DNA of 6,546 nucleotides from an uncultured Treponema sp. (lineage in GTDB: Bacteria; Spirochaetota; Spirochaetia; Treponematales; Treponemataceae): assembly GCA_946611835.1 (NCBI GenBank), contig CAMOEE010000142.1, positions 1 through 6,546 of the forward strand. Reading direction: 5' to 3'. The translations under genes and the position numbers were made by a program. Numbering within the stretch: position 1 is the first letter of the stretch; each line of letters starts with the position of its first letter. Below, one piece after another: positions 1-5,959 of this stretch. A model generated the notes under the pieces. That model was not told the DNA's origin. It saw nothing but the letters and a program-made list of their open reading frames with translations, and searched no databases.

Positions 1-539
1 ATTCCTGCAAAAATATTGATTTTTGATACTGAATATGATTTTTGTGCAAGATAAGTTTTGTAAAGTGGTCCTGTGATTCCATCTTCAAGTAAATCCAAAT
101 GCAATTCCCAATTTTCTTGCCAATGTTTTGAAGCTTTGCTCGTAAGATACCAAGAGAAACTGAAAAATAATCCTAGCAAACAGAGAATTATAAGCGGAAG
201 TTTTCCATGTTGTTTTTCATATAAATCTTTCAGCACATTGAAATAGGCGATGTAAATCACTGTGATAAACGCCCAAAAATACGCAGCTCTATGCCAGAAT
301 AAGCCAATCTCAAATTTTCGAATATCACTTGCTACATTGTAGGCAGTGAGATGTTTTGAGCCTTGTAAGCCATCCAACAATTCAACGGGTATTGTAATCG
401 TTTTGTGGTCATTGTCTTTATCAGAATCTTTTACTGTAATTTCAAAAGATTTTTGACCTTTGTTATCTTCTGGAAGTTCCATAGAGTTTTTGTATATTTC
501 TTGGGTAACAAATTCTCTGTGCCACTTAAAGTTTGTCAT
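1..539 (-). CDS. RipA-like two-helix inner-membrane protein, N-terminal part (cut by window edge)
   Basis: Starts at the ATG at 539 and stays open for 179 codons to the window edge, so the C-terminus is missing. A Shine-Dalgarno AGGAG lies at 554-550, ten bases before the ATG. The first 75 or so residues are charged and soluble, with no signal peptide. FEIGLFW follows at 76-82, then two hydrophobic helices at about 85-103 and 114-132, then SKHWQENWELHLDLLE at 137-152 and GPLYKT at 157-162. From memory, a FEIGLFW-type start, two helices and a (S)K-WQENWE-H-DLLE...GPLYKT block are typical of the RipA-family octameric membrane proteins named after Francisella RipA; their biochemical role is poorly known. 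The gene begins 34 bases after the Sel1 gene stop with no terminator between, so co-transcription is likely. The N-terminal extension looks unusual. The membrane topology is clear; the family name is a recognition from motifs only. Confidence 0.7.
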   Translation of the reverse strand, partial: MTNFKWHREFVTQEIYKNSMELPEDNKGQKSFEITVKDSDKDNDHKTITIPVELLDGLQGSKHLTAYNVASDIRKFEIGLFWHRAAYFWAFITVIYIAYFNVLKDLYEKQHGKLPLIILCLLGLFFSFSWYLTSKASKHWQENWELHLDLLEDGITGPLYKTYLAQKSYSVSKINIFAG

Positions 540-573
540 ATTTTTATCGCTCCTATGATATTTTTCATCAATA

Positions 574-3006
574 TTAATCAGAATCCATATTGTTCCAATT
601 TACATAAGGTTCAAAAAAAATGAATTCAGGTGAGTTACTTGCATTAGCACAGCTTATAATATTTTGTACTAATTTCTCGTATTTCAAAGAACTACTTTTA
701 TTATTTTTGTTCATAAGAACTTCTGTCGATGTTGTTTCTTCTTTAAGATTTCTTAATCTTTCTAATGCTTTTATGGCATCATCATTTTGAGCTTTTGAGG
801 CCTTTTCATAATACTCCTGAGCTTTTTTTAGACTTTTTCGTGTTCCTTCACCTTTTTCATACATTTGACCAAGGGTAAAATGTATAGAGCCATCATGATC
901 GTAGTTTAAAACTCTATTAGTTTTGAACAATTTAAATGCAAGACTAAAATCTTGCTCCACCCCCTCGCCTTGATAGAACATTTTTGCAAGTTTAGTAAGG
1001 GCTGATTGGTCTCCATTTTTTCCAGCCTTTACATACCATTCAAATGCTTTTTGATAATCTTGCTCTACAGCCTCTCCTTCAAAATATAGATCACCCAAGC
1101 TGTCTTGTGCCGAACTGTTTCCTTGTGCAGCTGCCTTTTCATACCATTCAATAGCAGCTGCAATGTTCTGTACTGTTCCTTTTCCATCACGATAGCAAAT
1201 ACCAAGCCACCATTGAGCGTTTGCGAGACCTTGTTGAGCGGCTTTTTCGAATAACTGAAACGCAATTTCAGCATCATCTTGCATTAAAGCCAATTGAAAT
1301 TGCCCTATAGCATCATCCTGTTCTGCAGCCTTCTCAAAGTATTCTTTTGCTTTTTTAGAATCTCCAAGTTGATATTTATATAAACAGCCAAGTTGTGATT
1401 GTGCTTCTGCATCTCCTTTATTTGCAGCTTTTGTGTACCAATAAACGGCTTTTTCGTAATCTTGTTTTACTCCTTCTCCCTCAGAATACATATACCCAAG
1501 ATTATATTGTGCAGCTGTATCACCGTTTTCAGCTGCTTTTTCAAAATATTCCCGTGCTTTTTGAAAATCCTTTTCAACACCATGACCTTCTGCATATAAT
1601 TCACCTAAACTGCACAATGCGTCGATGGAACCTTTTAAAGCGGCTTTTTCATACCATTCTTTTGCTTGTTTATAATCTTTGACAACCCCTTGACTTTCTT
1701 CATACATGGTTCCAACTAACCATTGTGCAAATGACTCTTGTGAAGAATTTTTAAACAACTCCAATGCTTTTTTATAATTTTTCTTTACGCCATTTCCTTC
1801 TAGATAAAGTAGACCTAGACTAATTCGTGCACGTATATCTCCTAAAGAAGCAGCTCTTTCGTAATATCTTTTTGCTTGTTTATATTCTTTACTATATTCG
1901 AAGGATAGACCTGTTAAATTTAGTATTTCTGCATCTGTATCATTTTCTAGATTTCTGAATTCATTGTACATATCTATGAGATTACCTATTGCATTGCTAT
2001 CAAGAGAATTGATAGCTTTTTCATGTAATGAGTCTGCAATTTCCCTATTCTTTTCTATGCCATCACCTTTTCTATACATAAGGCTAAGGCATAATACAGC
2101 TCTAGGTTCATCCTGCTCTGCGGCATTAGTCCACCATTTGACAGCTTTTGAATAATTTTGCTTAACGCCTTTACCGCAGAAATACATTTTACCAACATCG
2201 AATTGTGACTCGGAATCACCTTGCTCAGCAGCTTTTTTATACCAGTAAGCAGCTTTTGTATAATTCTGTTCTACGCCTTGTCCATTTTCATACATGGCTC
2301 CAAGATTGTACTGAGCATTAACTTCTTCCTGTTCTGCAGCTTTCGCATACCAGTAAACAGCTTTTTCATAATCTTGTTCAATGCCTCGCCCATTGTCATA
2401 CATGACACCAAGATTGTACTGTGCACTAGCATGGCCTTGTTCCGCAGCCTTTTCATACCAGTAGAACGCCTTTTCATAATTCTGCTCTATGCCTTGTCCA
2501 TTGTCATACATGAAGCCAAGATGGCACTGAGCATTAACTTCTTCCTGTTCGGCAGCTTTCTTATACCAATAAACGGCTTTCTCATAGTCTTGTTTAACAC
2601 CTCGTCCGTTTTTATACATGAAACCAAGATCGTTCTGTGCATTTGCATTACCTTGTTCAGCTGCTTTCTCATACCAGTAAGCTGCTTTTGCATAATCTTG
2701 TTCAACGCCTCCGCCGTTTTCATACATGACACCAAGATTAAATTGAGCATCTGACAATCCTTGCTCAGCACTTTTTGTAGTCCAATAAGCACCTTTTTCA
2801 TAATCACGTTCTACACCTTGTCCTTTAGTATACATGCCTCCAAGATCGTTCTGTCCTATAGCATTTCCTTGCTCGGCAGCTTTTTCAGACCAAAAAAATG
2901 CTTTTCCATAATCCTGTTTCTGATAATAATTATAAGCGAGTTCAAGTTGAGCCTCGACATCCCCCTGTTCAGCCTTTTTAATCAATTCTTCGATATTCTT
3001 ATCCAT
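574..3006 (-). CDS. Sel1-repeat (TPR-like) protein with about 20 repeats
   Basis: An 810-residue protein built almost wholly of Sel1-like repeats, mostly 36 residues long, with the pattern AQ-x2-LG-x-MY-x2-G-x-GV-x-QDY-x-KA-x-YWY-x-KAAEQG. Repeats 2-8 (residues 49-300) are regular, and repeats 3-7 are near-identical. Residues 301-390 are degenerate and lack the usual glycines. A second run follows at 391-742, including two short units of 33 and 29 residues (533-594) that lose the G-x-GV loop and look more like plain TPRs. Residues 743-810 are a non-repeat tail ending EPYVNWNNMDSD. There is no signal peptide or membrane helix, so it is probably cytoplasmic, unlike many secreted Sel1 proteins. 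Sel1 repeats form alpha-helical solenoids that bind proteins; no catalytic domain is seen. The ATG at 3006 has GGAG at 3020-3017 and its own promoter upstream. The partner is unknown; scaffold or immunity roles are inference. Confidence 0.93.
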   Translation of the reverse strand: MDKNIEELIKKAEQGDVEAQLELAYNYYQKQDYGKAFFWSEKAAEQGNAIGQNDLGGMYTKGQGVERDYEKGAYWTTKSAEQGLSDAQFNLGVMYENGGGVEQDYAKAAYWYEKAAEQGNANAQNDLGFMYKNGRGVKQDYEKAVYWYKKAAEQEEVNAQCHLGFMYDNGQGIEQNYEKAFYWYEKAAEQGHASAQYNLGVMYDNGRGIEQDYEKAVYWYAKAAEQEEVNAQYNLGAMYENGQGVEQNYTKAAYWYKKAAEQGDSESQFDVGKMYFCGKGVKQNYSKAVKWWTNAAEQDEPRAVLCLSLMYRKGDGIEKNREIADSLHEKAINSLDSNAIGNLIDMYNEFRNLENDTDAEILNLTGLSFEYSKEYKQAKRYYERAASLGDIRARISLGLLYLEGNGVKKNYKKALELFKNSSQESFAQWLVGTMYEESQGVVKDYKQAKEWYEKAALKGSIDALCSLGELYAEGHGVEKDFQKAREYFEKAAENGDTAAQYNLGYMYSEGEGVKQDYEKAVYWYTKAANKGDAEAQSQLGCLYKYQLGDSKKAKEYFEKAAEQDDAIGQFQLALMQDDAEIAFQLFEKAAQQGLANAQWWLGICYRDGKGTVQNIAAAIEWYEKAAAQGNSSAQDSLGDLYFEGEAVEQDYQKAFEWYVKAGKNGDQSALTKLAKMFYQGEGVEQDFSLAFKLFKTNRVLNYDHDGSIHFTLGQMYEKGEGTRKSLKKAQEYYEKASKAQNDDAIKALERLRNLKEETTSTEVLMNKNNKSSSLKYEKLVQNIISCANASNSPEFIFFEPYVNWNNMDSD
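2107..2862 (-). repeat. Tandem 108-bp Sel1 coding repeats with a 216-bp higher-order period
   Basis: Seven consecutive 36-codon units (repeats 2-8 of the Sel1 protein) lie in strict 108-bp register. Within them a two-unit period is visible: a 25-base stretch at 2310-2334 recurs exactly at 2526-2550, 216 bases away. The motif EEVNAQ appears only in the second half of alternate units (residues 155-160 and 227-232), replacing the usual G-N/D/H pair. This suggests a past duplication of a two-repeat block inside the gene. Third positions differ between copies, so the duplication is not brand new. Confidence 0.85.
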
Positions 3007-3050
3007 AAAAAATCATCTCCACTTGCAATCAAATTTGAAATACTCAAACC

Positions 3051-3079
3051 ATTATACCACCGCATTCTCCAAAAAACAA
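3051..3079 (-). promoter_or_regulatory. Sigma-70-like promoter of the Sel1-repeat gene
   Basis: On the minus strand the -35 box TTGTTT (3079-3074) is followed by a 17-base spacer and a consensus -10 TATAAT (3056-3051) preceded by TGG, an extended -10. The expected start point near 3044 would leave a leader of about 38 bases that contains the ribosome binding site at 3020-3017. It lies in the 81-bp gap after the ankyrin gene, so the Sel1 gene could be expressed alone as well as by read-through. Confidence 0.55.
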
Positions 3080-3087
3080 AAACTTAC

Positions 3088-4347
3088 TCACATATTCCCC
3101 TCCGTCTCTTTCATCAAATCCAGTGCCGTCTTCCCGTTCCTGCCTTGTACCGTCGTGTCGCAGCCCTCTTCGATCAGATAATACGCAATCGGCAATGTTT
3201 CCTTGTTCAGAGCAGCCCACATCAGCGGTGTGAGATTATATTGGTCTTTCATGTTCATATCTGCTCCATACTTAACAAGAAGTTTTACTTTTTCGAGGTT
3301 TTCACCATGTGTGGCCGAATGGAGAAGCGTGGAGCCATCTCTGGTTCGAATGTTTGGATTTGCACCGTTTTTCAAAAGTAATTCTGCGATTTCTAGTTTT
3401 TCGTATTCCAAAGCGAACATAAGTGGCGTAAAATATACAACACCGCTGATTTTATTGATATTTCTGCCCTTTTTGATGAGCGATAAAATTTTTTCGGTGT
3501 CGTCCTCTGCTATTGCCCAAAGATATTCACTTGGATAGGGGTAATAATTGATTTGAATCATTGCTACTTCGCCTTCCTTTAGGCCGTCGCTTTCGTCATC
3601 TTCATTATAACTCAAAATAGTCACTCCATACTTTCCGTGTCTTCTAAAATCATAGACGGGTTTTGCATCTTCAATCTCAGTTTCGCCGATGAAAATTCCT
3701 TTGGACGCTCCTTGCACCGGGAAATTTTTTGTTGGTTTTGCAAAAATTCTCAAATAATCCACAAAACCGTTCTGCTTACGATGTGAATAAGCAATAAGAC
3801 CAAAATCATTCCATTTGCAGACTCTGTAAGATTCGTTATCTTTGTCAAATCCCCTGAAATTTGGCTCACCTAAAATTCTGACTAAATCAGAAAGCCTGAA
3901 CCTCACAGGAAGATGCTGACCTTTCAGATAGATTTTCCCGTCACGAGTGATACTGATTCCTTCGTTTATGATTTTTTGTAAGCGTTGCACAGTTTTTTTT
4001 GTTTCAACCACTGCGTATAATTCTGCAATCGATGTATAGTCTTTGCTACAAATTGTTTCTCCAGTCTGATACTTAAAAAGAGTTGCCGAGACTGCTGAGT
4101 TGTAGAAAAACTCCTTTCCTAGTTCGAATGCGATTTGTTTTGCAAGTGACATTTCATGTCTCATACAGATGAATGTAATGACTGGAGCATTCATTGTTTC
4201 TGAGACATATTTTAGCCCAATCAAACGATGAGTTCCTTTTTCATCCGTAACAAGACAATCTGAATCTTTGATTTTTTCACGCAGGGAATGCTTGTTTGTG
4301 ACTGGAAGTGAGAAAGGCTTTCGATAAAGCTGAAGAAATTTGTTCAT
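3088..4347 (-). CDS. Soluble FlhB/YscU C-terminal-like domain fused to a middle domain and ankyrin repeats
   Basis: A 419-residue protein with no signal peptide or membrane helix. Residues about 28-118 resemble the cytoplasmic C-terminal domain of the FlhB/YscU/EscU export-switch family: they keep the GTH-x(4)-GLKY...MNAPVI...LA-x-QIA...A-x-x-TLFKY-x-x-GE-x-I...Y-x-x-IAELYAVV pattern. The self-cleavage motif NPTH is replaced: residues 35-40 read DEKGTH, so no cleavage is expected. Residues about 130-270 form a middle domain (DGKIYLKG, LPVRF-LSDLVRILGEP, GLIAYSH, KGIFIGE) that I cannot assign firmly; it recalls small domains of uncharacterised, possibly immunity-type proteins. Residues 272-300 are a degenerate ankyrin repeat, 301-401 are three good ones (TPLMFALEYEKLEIAELLL, STLLHSATHG, TPLMWAA), and 402-419 is a partial cap. 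The ATG at 4347 is preferred over the GTG at 4359, because the purine-rich GGGTG at 4357-4353 then serves as a weak ribosome site. The ankyrin call is firm, the FlhB-like call is good, and the function is unknown. Confidence 0.88.
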   Translation of the reverse strand: MNKFLQLYRKPFSLPVTNKHSLREKIKDSDCLVTDEKGTHRLIGLKYVSETMNAPVITFICMRHEMSLAKQIAFELGKEFFYNSAVSATLFKYQTGETICSKDYTSIAELYAVVETKKTVQRLQKIINEGISITRDGKIYLKGQHLPVRFRLSDLVRILGEPNFRGFDKDNESYRVCKWNDFGLIAYSHRKQNGFVDYLRIFAKPTKNFPVQGASKGIFIGETEIEDAKPVYDFRRHGKYGVTILSYNEDDESDGLKEGEVAMIQINYYPYPSEYLWAIAEDDTEKILSLIKKGRNINKISGVVYFTPLMFALEYEKLEIAELLLKNGANPNIRTRDGSTLLHSATHGENLEKVKLLVKYGADMNMKDQYNLTPLMWAALNKETLPIAYYLIEEGCDTTVQGRNGKTALDLMKETEGNM

Positions 4348-4377
4348 AATCGCACCCACTTATACTTAGGAAACTTC

Positions 4378-4418
4378 ATTATAATACTGAATATAATGCA
4401 CTTATGTTCCCAAGTCAC
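4378..4418 (-). promoter_or_regulatory. Probable promoter of the FlhB-like/ankyrin gene
   Basis: Directly after the terminator downstream of dnaJ, the minus strand carries GTGACT (4418-4413), a 17-base spacer and TATATT (4395-4390), four and five matches to the -35 and -10 consensus. A perfect TATAAT also lies at 4383-4378 but has no fair -35 at 17-18 bases. Either would start transcription 20-40 bases before the ATG at 4347. The position just below a terminator supports a new transcription unit starting here. Confidence 0.45.
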
Positions 4419-4424
4419 GGGAAT

Positions 4425-4471
4425 AAAAAAAACAGGCCCGCATTTGACTCTTGAATCAAACACAGAACCTG
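4425..4471 (-). terminator. Rho-independent terminator of the dnaK-dnaJ unit
   Basis: On the minus strand an outer stem pairs CAGGTTC(T)G (4471-4463) with CGGGCCTG (4440-4433), allowing two G-T pairs and one bulge. A short TG/TG internal loop follows. The inner stem pairs TTTGATT with AGTCAAA around the loop CAAG. Eight T residues follow at once (4432-4425). It lies about 70 bases after the dnaJ stop and ends the chaperone transcript before the accessory genes. Confidence 0.8.
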
Positions 4472-4496
4472 CTTCTGAAGATTTTTCTAGAAGGAA

Positions 4497-4524
4497 ATCT
4501 CGAAAAACTTCAGTTTTACGAGAT
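4497..4524 (-). other. Stem-loop just after the dnaJ stop codon
   Basis: ATCTCG and CGAGAT pair at the ends. After one T-T mismatch, AAAAC pairs with GTTTT around a TGAA loop, giving a compact 28-base hairpin starting 17 bases past the dnaJ stop. No T-run follows it, so it is not a classic terminator. A weaker hairpin with arms CTTCT/AGAAG follows at 4493-4472, and the true terminator comes after that. It may protect the 3' end of the dnaJ message. Confidence 0.5.
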
Positions 4525-4541
4525 AACTTTGAAAATGCGAT

Positions 4542-5708
4542 TTATCTGCTCAGGCTTGCCAGCGGCACACAGCTTGGTGATGTGGTCGCGTTTTCAATGC
4601 GGGCAAATTCTTCCATGAGGCGTTTCTGCTCGCTGGTAAGATGTGTCGGAATCTGCACGATGATTTTGACATACAAATCACCCTTGCGGCCTTCGGCATA
4701 GGGAACGCCCTCACCCTTGATTTTGTAGAGCTTTCCGTTCGTTGTTCCTGCAGGCAAAGCGAATTTGATTTTTTTGCCATCCAAAGAAGTGATGTCAAGG
4801 GTAACGCCCAAAGCTGCCTGTGCGAATGTGACCGGGACTGCACAATACAAGTCACGGCCGTCTCGCTCGAAGTACTCGTGCTGCTCAACATGAAGCATTA
4901 CGATTAAATCGCCGGCTGGTCCTCCGTTCGGGCCTACATCGCCCATGCGGGGAATTGCGATTCTTTTTCCGTCATCAACGCCGGCTGGAATCGTAAGCGA
5001 CACTTTCTTTGTGACAGTCTCGTAACCGCTTCCACGGCATTTTGAACACGGTTTGTCAACCCTGGTTCCCTCGCCGCCACAAGCAGGACATGTCTGCTGA
5101 ACCGCAAAGAATCCTGCCTGTCGTCTGACCTGACCGCTTCCGCCACAAGTCGGACATGCCTTTCTTTTTGCGCCTTTCGCACCGCCTGTTCCGTGGCACT
5201 CTGTACAAGCCTCGTTGTGCTGAAAAGTGATTTCGGCTTTTGTACCGTAAACTGCGTCCTTGAAGGAAATATTGAGGTCATAGCGGAGGCTCTGTCCTTG
5301 CTGTGGAGCATTCGGGTCTCTTCTGCGTGAAGAGCGGCCGCCGCCAAAAATGTTGTCGAAAATGTCCGAGAAGCCGCCGGCTCCGCCACCCATTCCGCCG
5401 AAAATATCCGAGAAGTCGTGGAAAGCTCGTGAGCCGCCGAAACCGCCCTGGAATGGATTTCCGCCACCGCCACCCATTCCGTCAAGACCTGCGAAACCAT
5501 ACTGGTCATAGAGCGGTCGTTTCTGGTCATCAGAAAGAACTTCGTAAGCCTCCGTGGCTTCCTTAAACTTTTCCTCCGCCTCCTTATTACCCGGATTTCG
5601 ATCAGGGTGATATTTGACGGCCAGCTTTCGGTAAGCCTTTTTGATTTCTTCTTCCGTAGCGTTTTTCTGAATTCCTAAAACTTCGTAATAATCTCTTTTC
5701 CCAGCCAT
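4542..5708 (-). CDS. dnaJ: Chaperone protein DnaJ (Hsp40, class I)
   Basis: Co-chaperone that delivers unfolded proteins to DnaK and stimulates its ATPase in the cytoplasm. All parts of a class I DnaJ are present in 388 residues, a normal length. The J domain spans 4-70 with the HPD motif at 34-36. The Gly/Phe-rich linker spans about 71-125 and has two DIF motifs (FSDIFGG, FSDIFDNIFGG), a site that autoregulates J-domain access in E. coli. The zinc-binding region spans 168-228 with all four CxxCxGxG repeats (Cys 168/171, 185/188, 207/210, 221/224). The substrate-binding C-terminal domain follows, ending VPLASLSR. A second ATG six bases upstream (5714) gives MTMAGK, but GGAAA at 5719-5715 sits at the right distance only for the ATG at 5708, which also gives the usual MA-K-RDYYEVLG start. 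It lies downstream of dnaK and likely shares its transcript, although the spacer is long and structured. Confidence 0.97.
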   Translation of the reverse strand: MAGKRDYYEVLGIQKNATEEEIKKAYRKLAVKYHPDRNPGNKEAEEKFKEATEAYEVLSDDQKRPLYDQYGFAGLDGMGGGGGNPFQGGFGGSRAFHDFSDIFGGMGGGAGGFSDIFDNIFGGGRSSRRRDPNAPQQGQSLRYDLNISFKDAVYGTKAEITFQHNEACTECHGTGGAKGAKRKACPTCGGSGQVRRQAGFFAVQQTCPACGGEGTRVDKPCSKCRGSGYETVTKKVSLTIPAGVDDGKRIAIPRMGDVGPNGGPAGDLIVMLHVEQHEYFERDGRDLYCAVPVTFAQAALGVTLDITSLDGKKIKFALPAGTTNGKLYKIKGEGVPYAEGRKGDLYVKIIVQIPTHLTSEQKRLMEEFARIENATTSPSCVPLASLSR

Positions 5709-5730
5709 GGTCATTTTCCATTAAATTTTT

Positions 5731-5853
5731 AACCACAGATTACACAGATGTCACAGATTAGGAATTTTTATATGAAGAAGCCATTCGTACGAAATTGAAG
5801 GATTTTTCATAAAACACAACTTTTAATCTGTTTAATGAATGTAAACTGTGGTT
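5731..5853. repeat. 123-bp element bounded by 30-bp imperfect inverted repeats, between dnaK and dnaJ
   Basis: The left arm (5731-5760) and the reverse complement of the right arm (5853-5824) match at 23 of 30 positions without gaps. Both begin AACCACAG and end ACAGATTA, with exactly the same spacing. The left arm is also a run of three 9-base units: CCACAGATT, ACACAGATG, TCACAGATT. The 63-base centre holds a perfect palindrome TTCGTACGAA (5784-5793), close to the midpoint. There is no open frame inside and no certain target-site duplication; both flanks are T/A-rich. It could be a small non-autonomous mobile or intergenic repeat element. If transcribed it would fold into a long hairpin between the dnaK and dnaJ messages. 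CCACAGATTACACAGATT-like strings recur in many bacterial genomes in my memory, but this is not checked. Confidence 0.65.
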
Positions 5854-5861
5854 TTTAATTT

Positions 5862-5884
5862 TGGACACGCATTAACATTGTCCA
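5862..5884. other. Short inverted repeat in the dnaK-dnaJ spacer
   Basis: TGGACA and TGTCCA (5862-5867 and 5879-5884) form a perfect 6-bp stem with an 11-base loop, about 75 bases past the dnaK stop. No T-run follows on the minus strand, so it is unlikely to terminate transcription. Confidence 0.35.
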
Positions 5885-5926
5885 GTGATTGTTTCGAAGA
5901 TGGGCATCAGCAATGTGCAATCTACC

Positions 5927-5954
5927 ACTGCTCATTGCTAACTGCTCATTTCTA
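5927..5954. repeat. Two tandem 14-bp repeats just after the dnaK stop
   Basis: ACTGCTCATTGCTA (5927-5940) is followed directly by ACTGCTCATTTCTA (5941-5954), 13 of 14 bases identical, ending five bases from the dnaK stop codon. A nearby AGCAATG (5909-5915) could pair with CATTGCT (5933-5939). The pattern, read on the minus strand as AATGAGCAGTTAGCAATGAGC, looks like a simple intergenic repeat; no function is evident. Confidence 0.6.
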
Positions 5955-5959
5955 ATTTA

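Noticed and set aside
2221..2754. A 177-codon plus-strand open frame with a periodic hydrophobic product
   Set aside because: It is the complement of the Sel1 repeats; the 108-bp period keeps the antisense frame open. It has no plausible domain.
2107..2862. Regular direct repeats that might suggest a CRISPR array
   Set aside because: The 108-bp units are continuous, diverge throughout and encode clear Sel1 repeats; there are no spacers between short identical repeats.
3069..3087. T-rich run on the minus strand after the ankyrin gene as a terminator
   Set aside because: No stem precedes the T-run, and the stretch instead holds the -35 box of the Sel1 promoter.
2761..3381. A 206-codon plus-strand open frame spanning two genes
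   Set aside because: It crosses the Sel1 start, the promoter region and the ankyrin repeats in antisense, and no domain is recognisable.
4934..5530. A 198-codon minus-strand frame within dnaJ
   Set aside because: It overlaps the well-supported DnaJ frame and its product is low-complexity with no family likeness.
5715..5959. CIRCE heat-shock operator in the dnaK-dnaJ spacer
   Set aside because: No TTAGCACTC...GAGTGCTAA is present; the inverted repeat here has a different sequence and much larger spacing.
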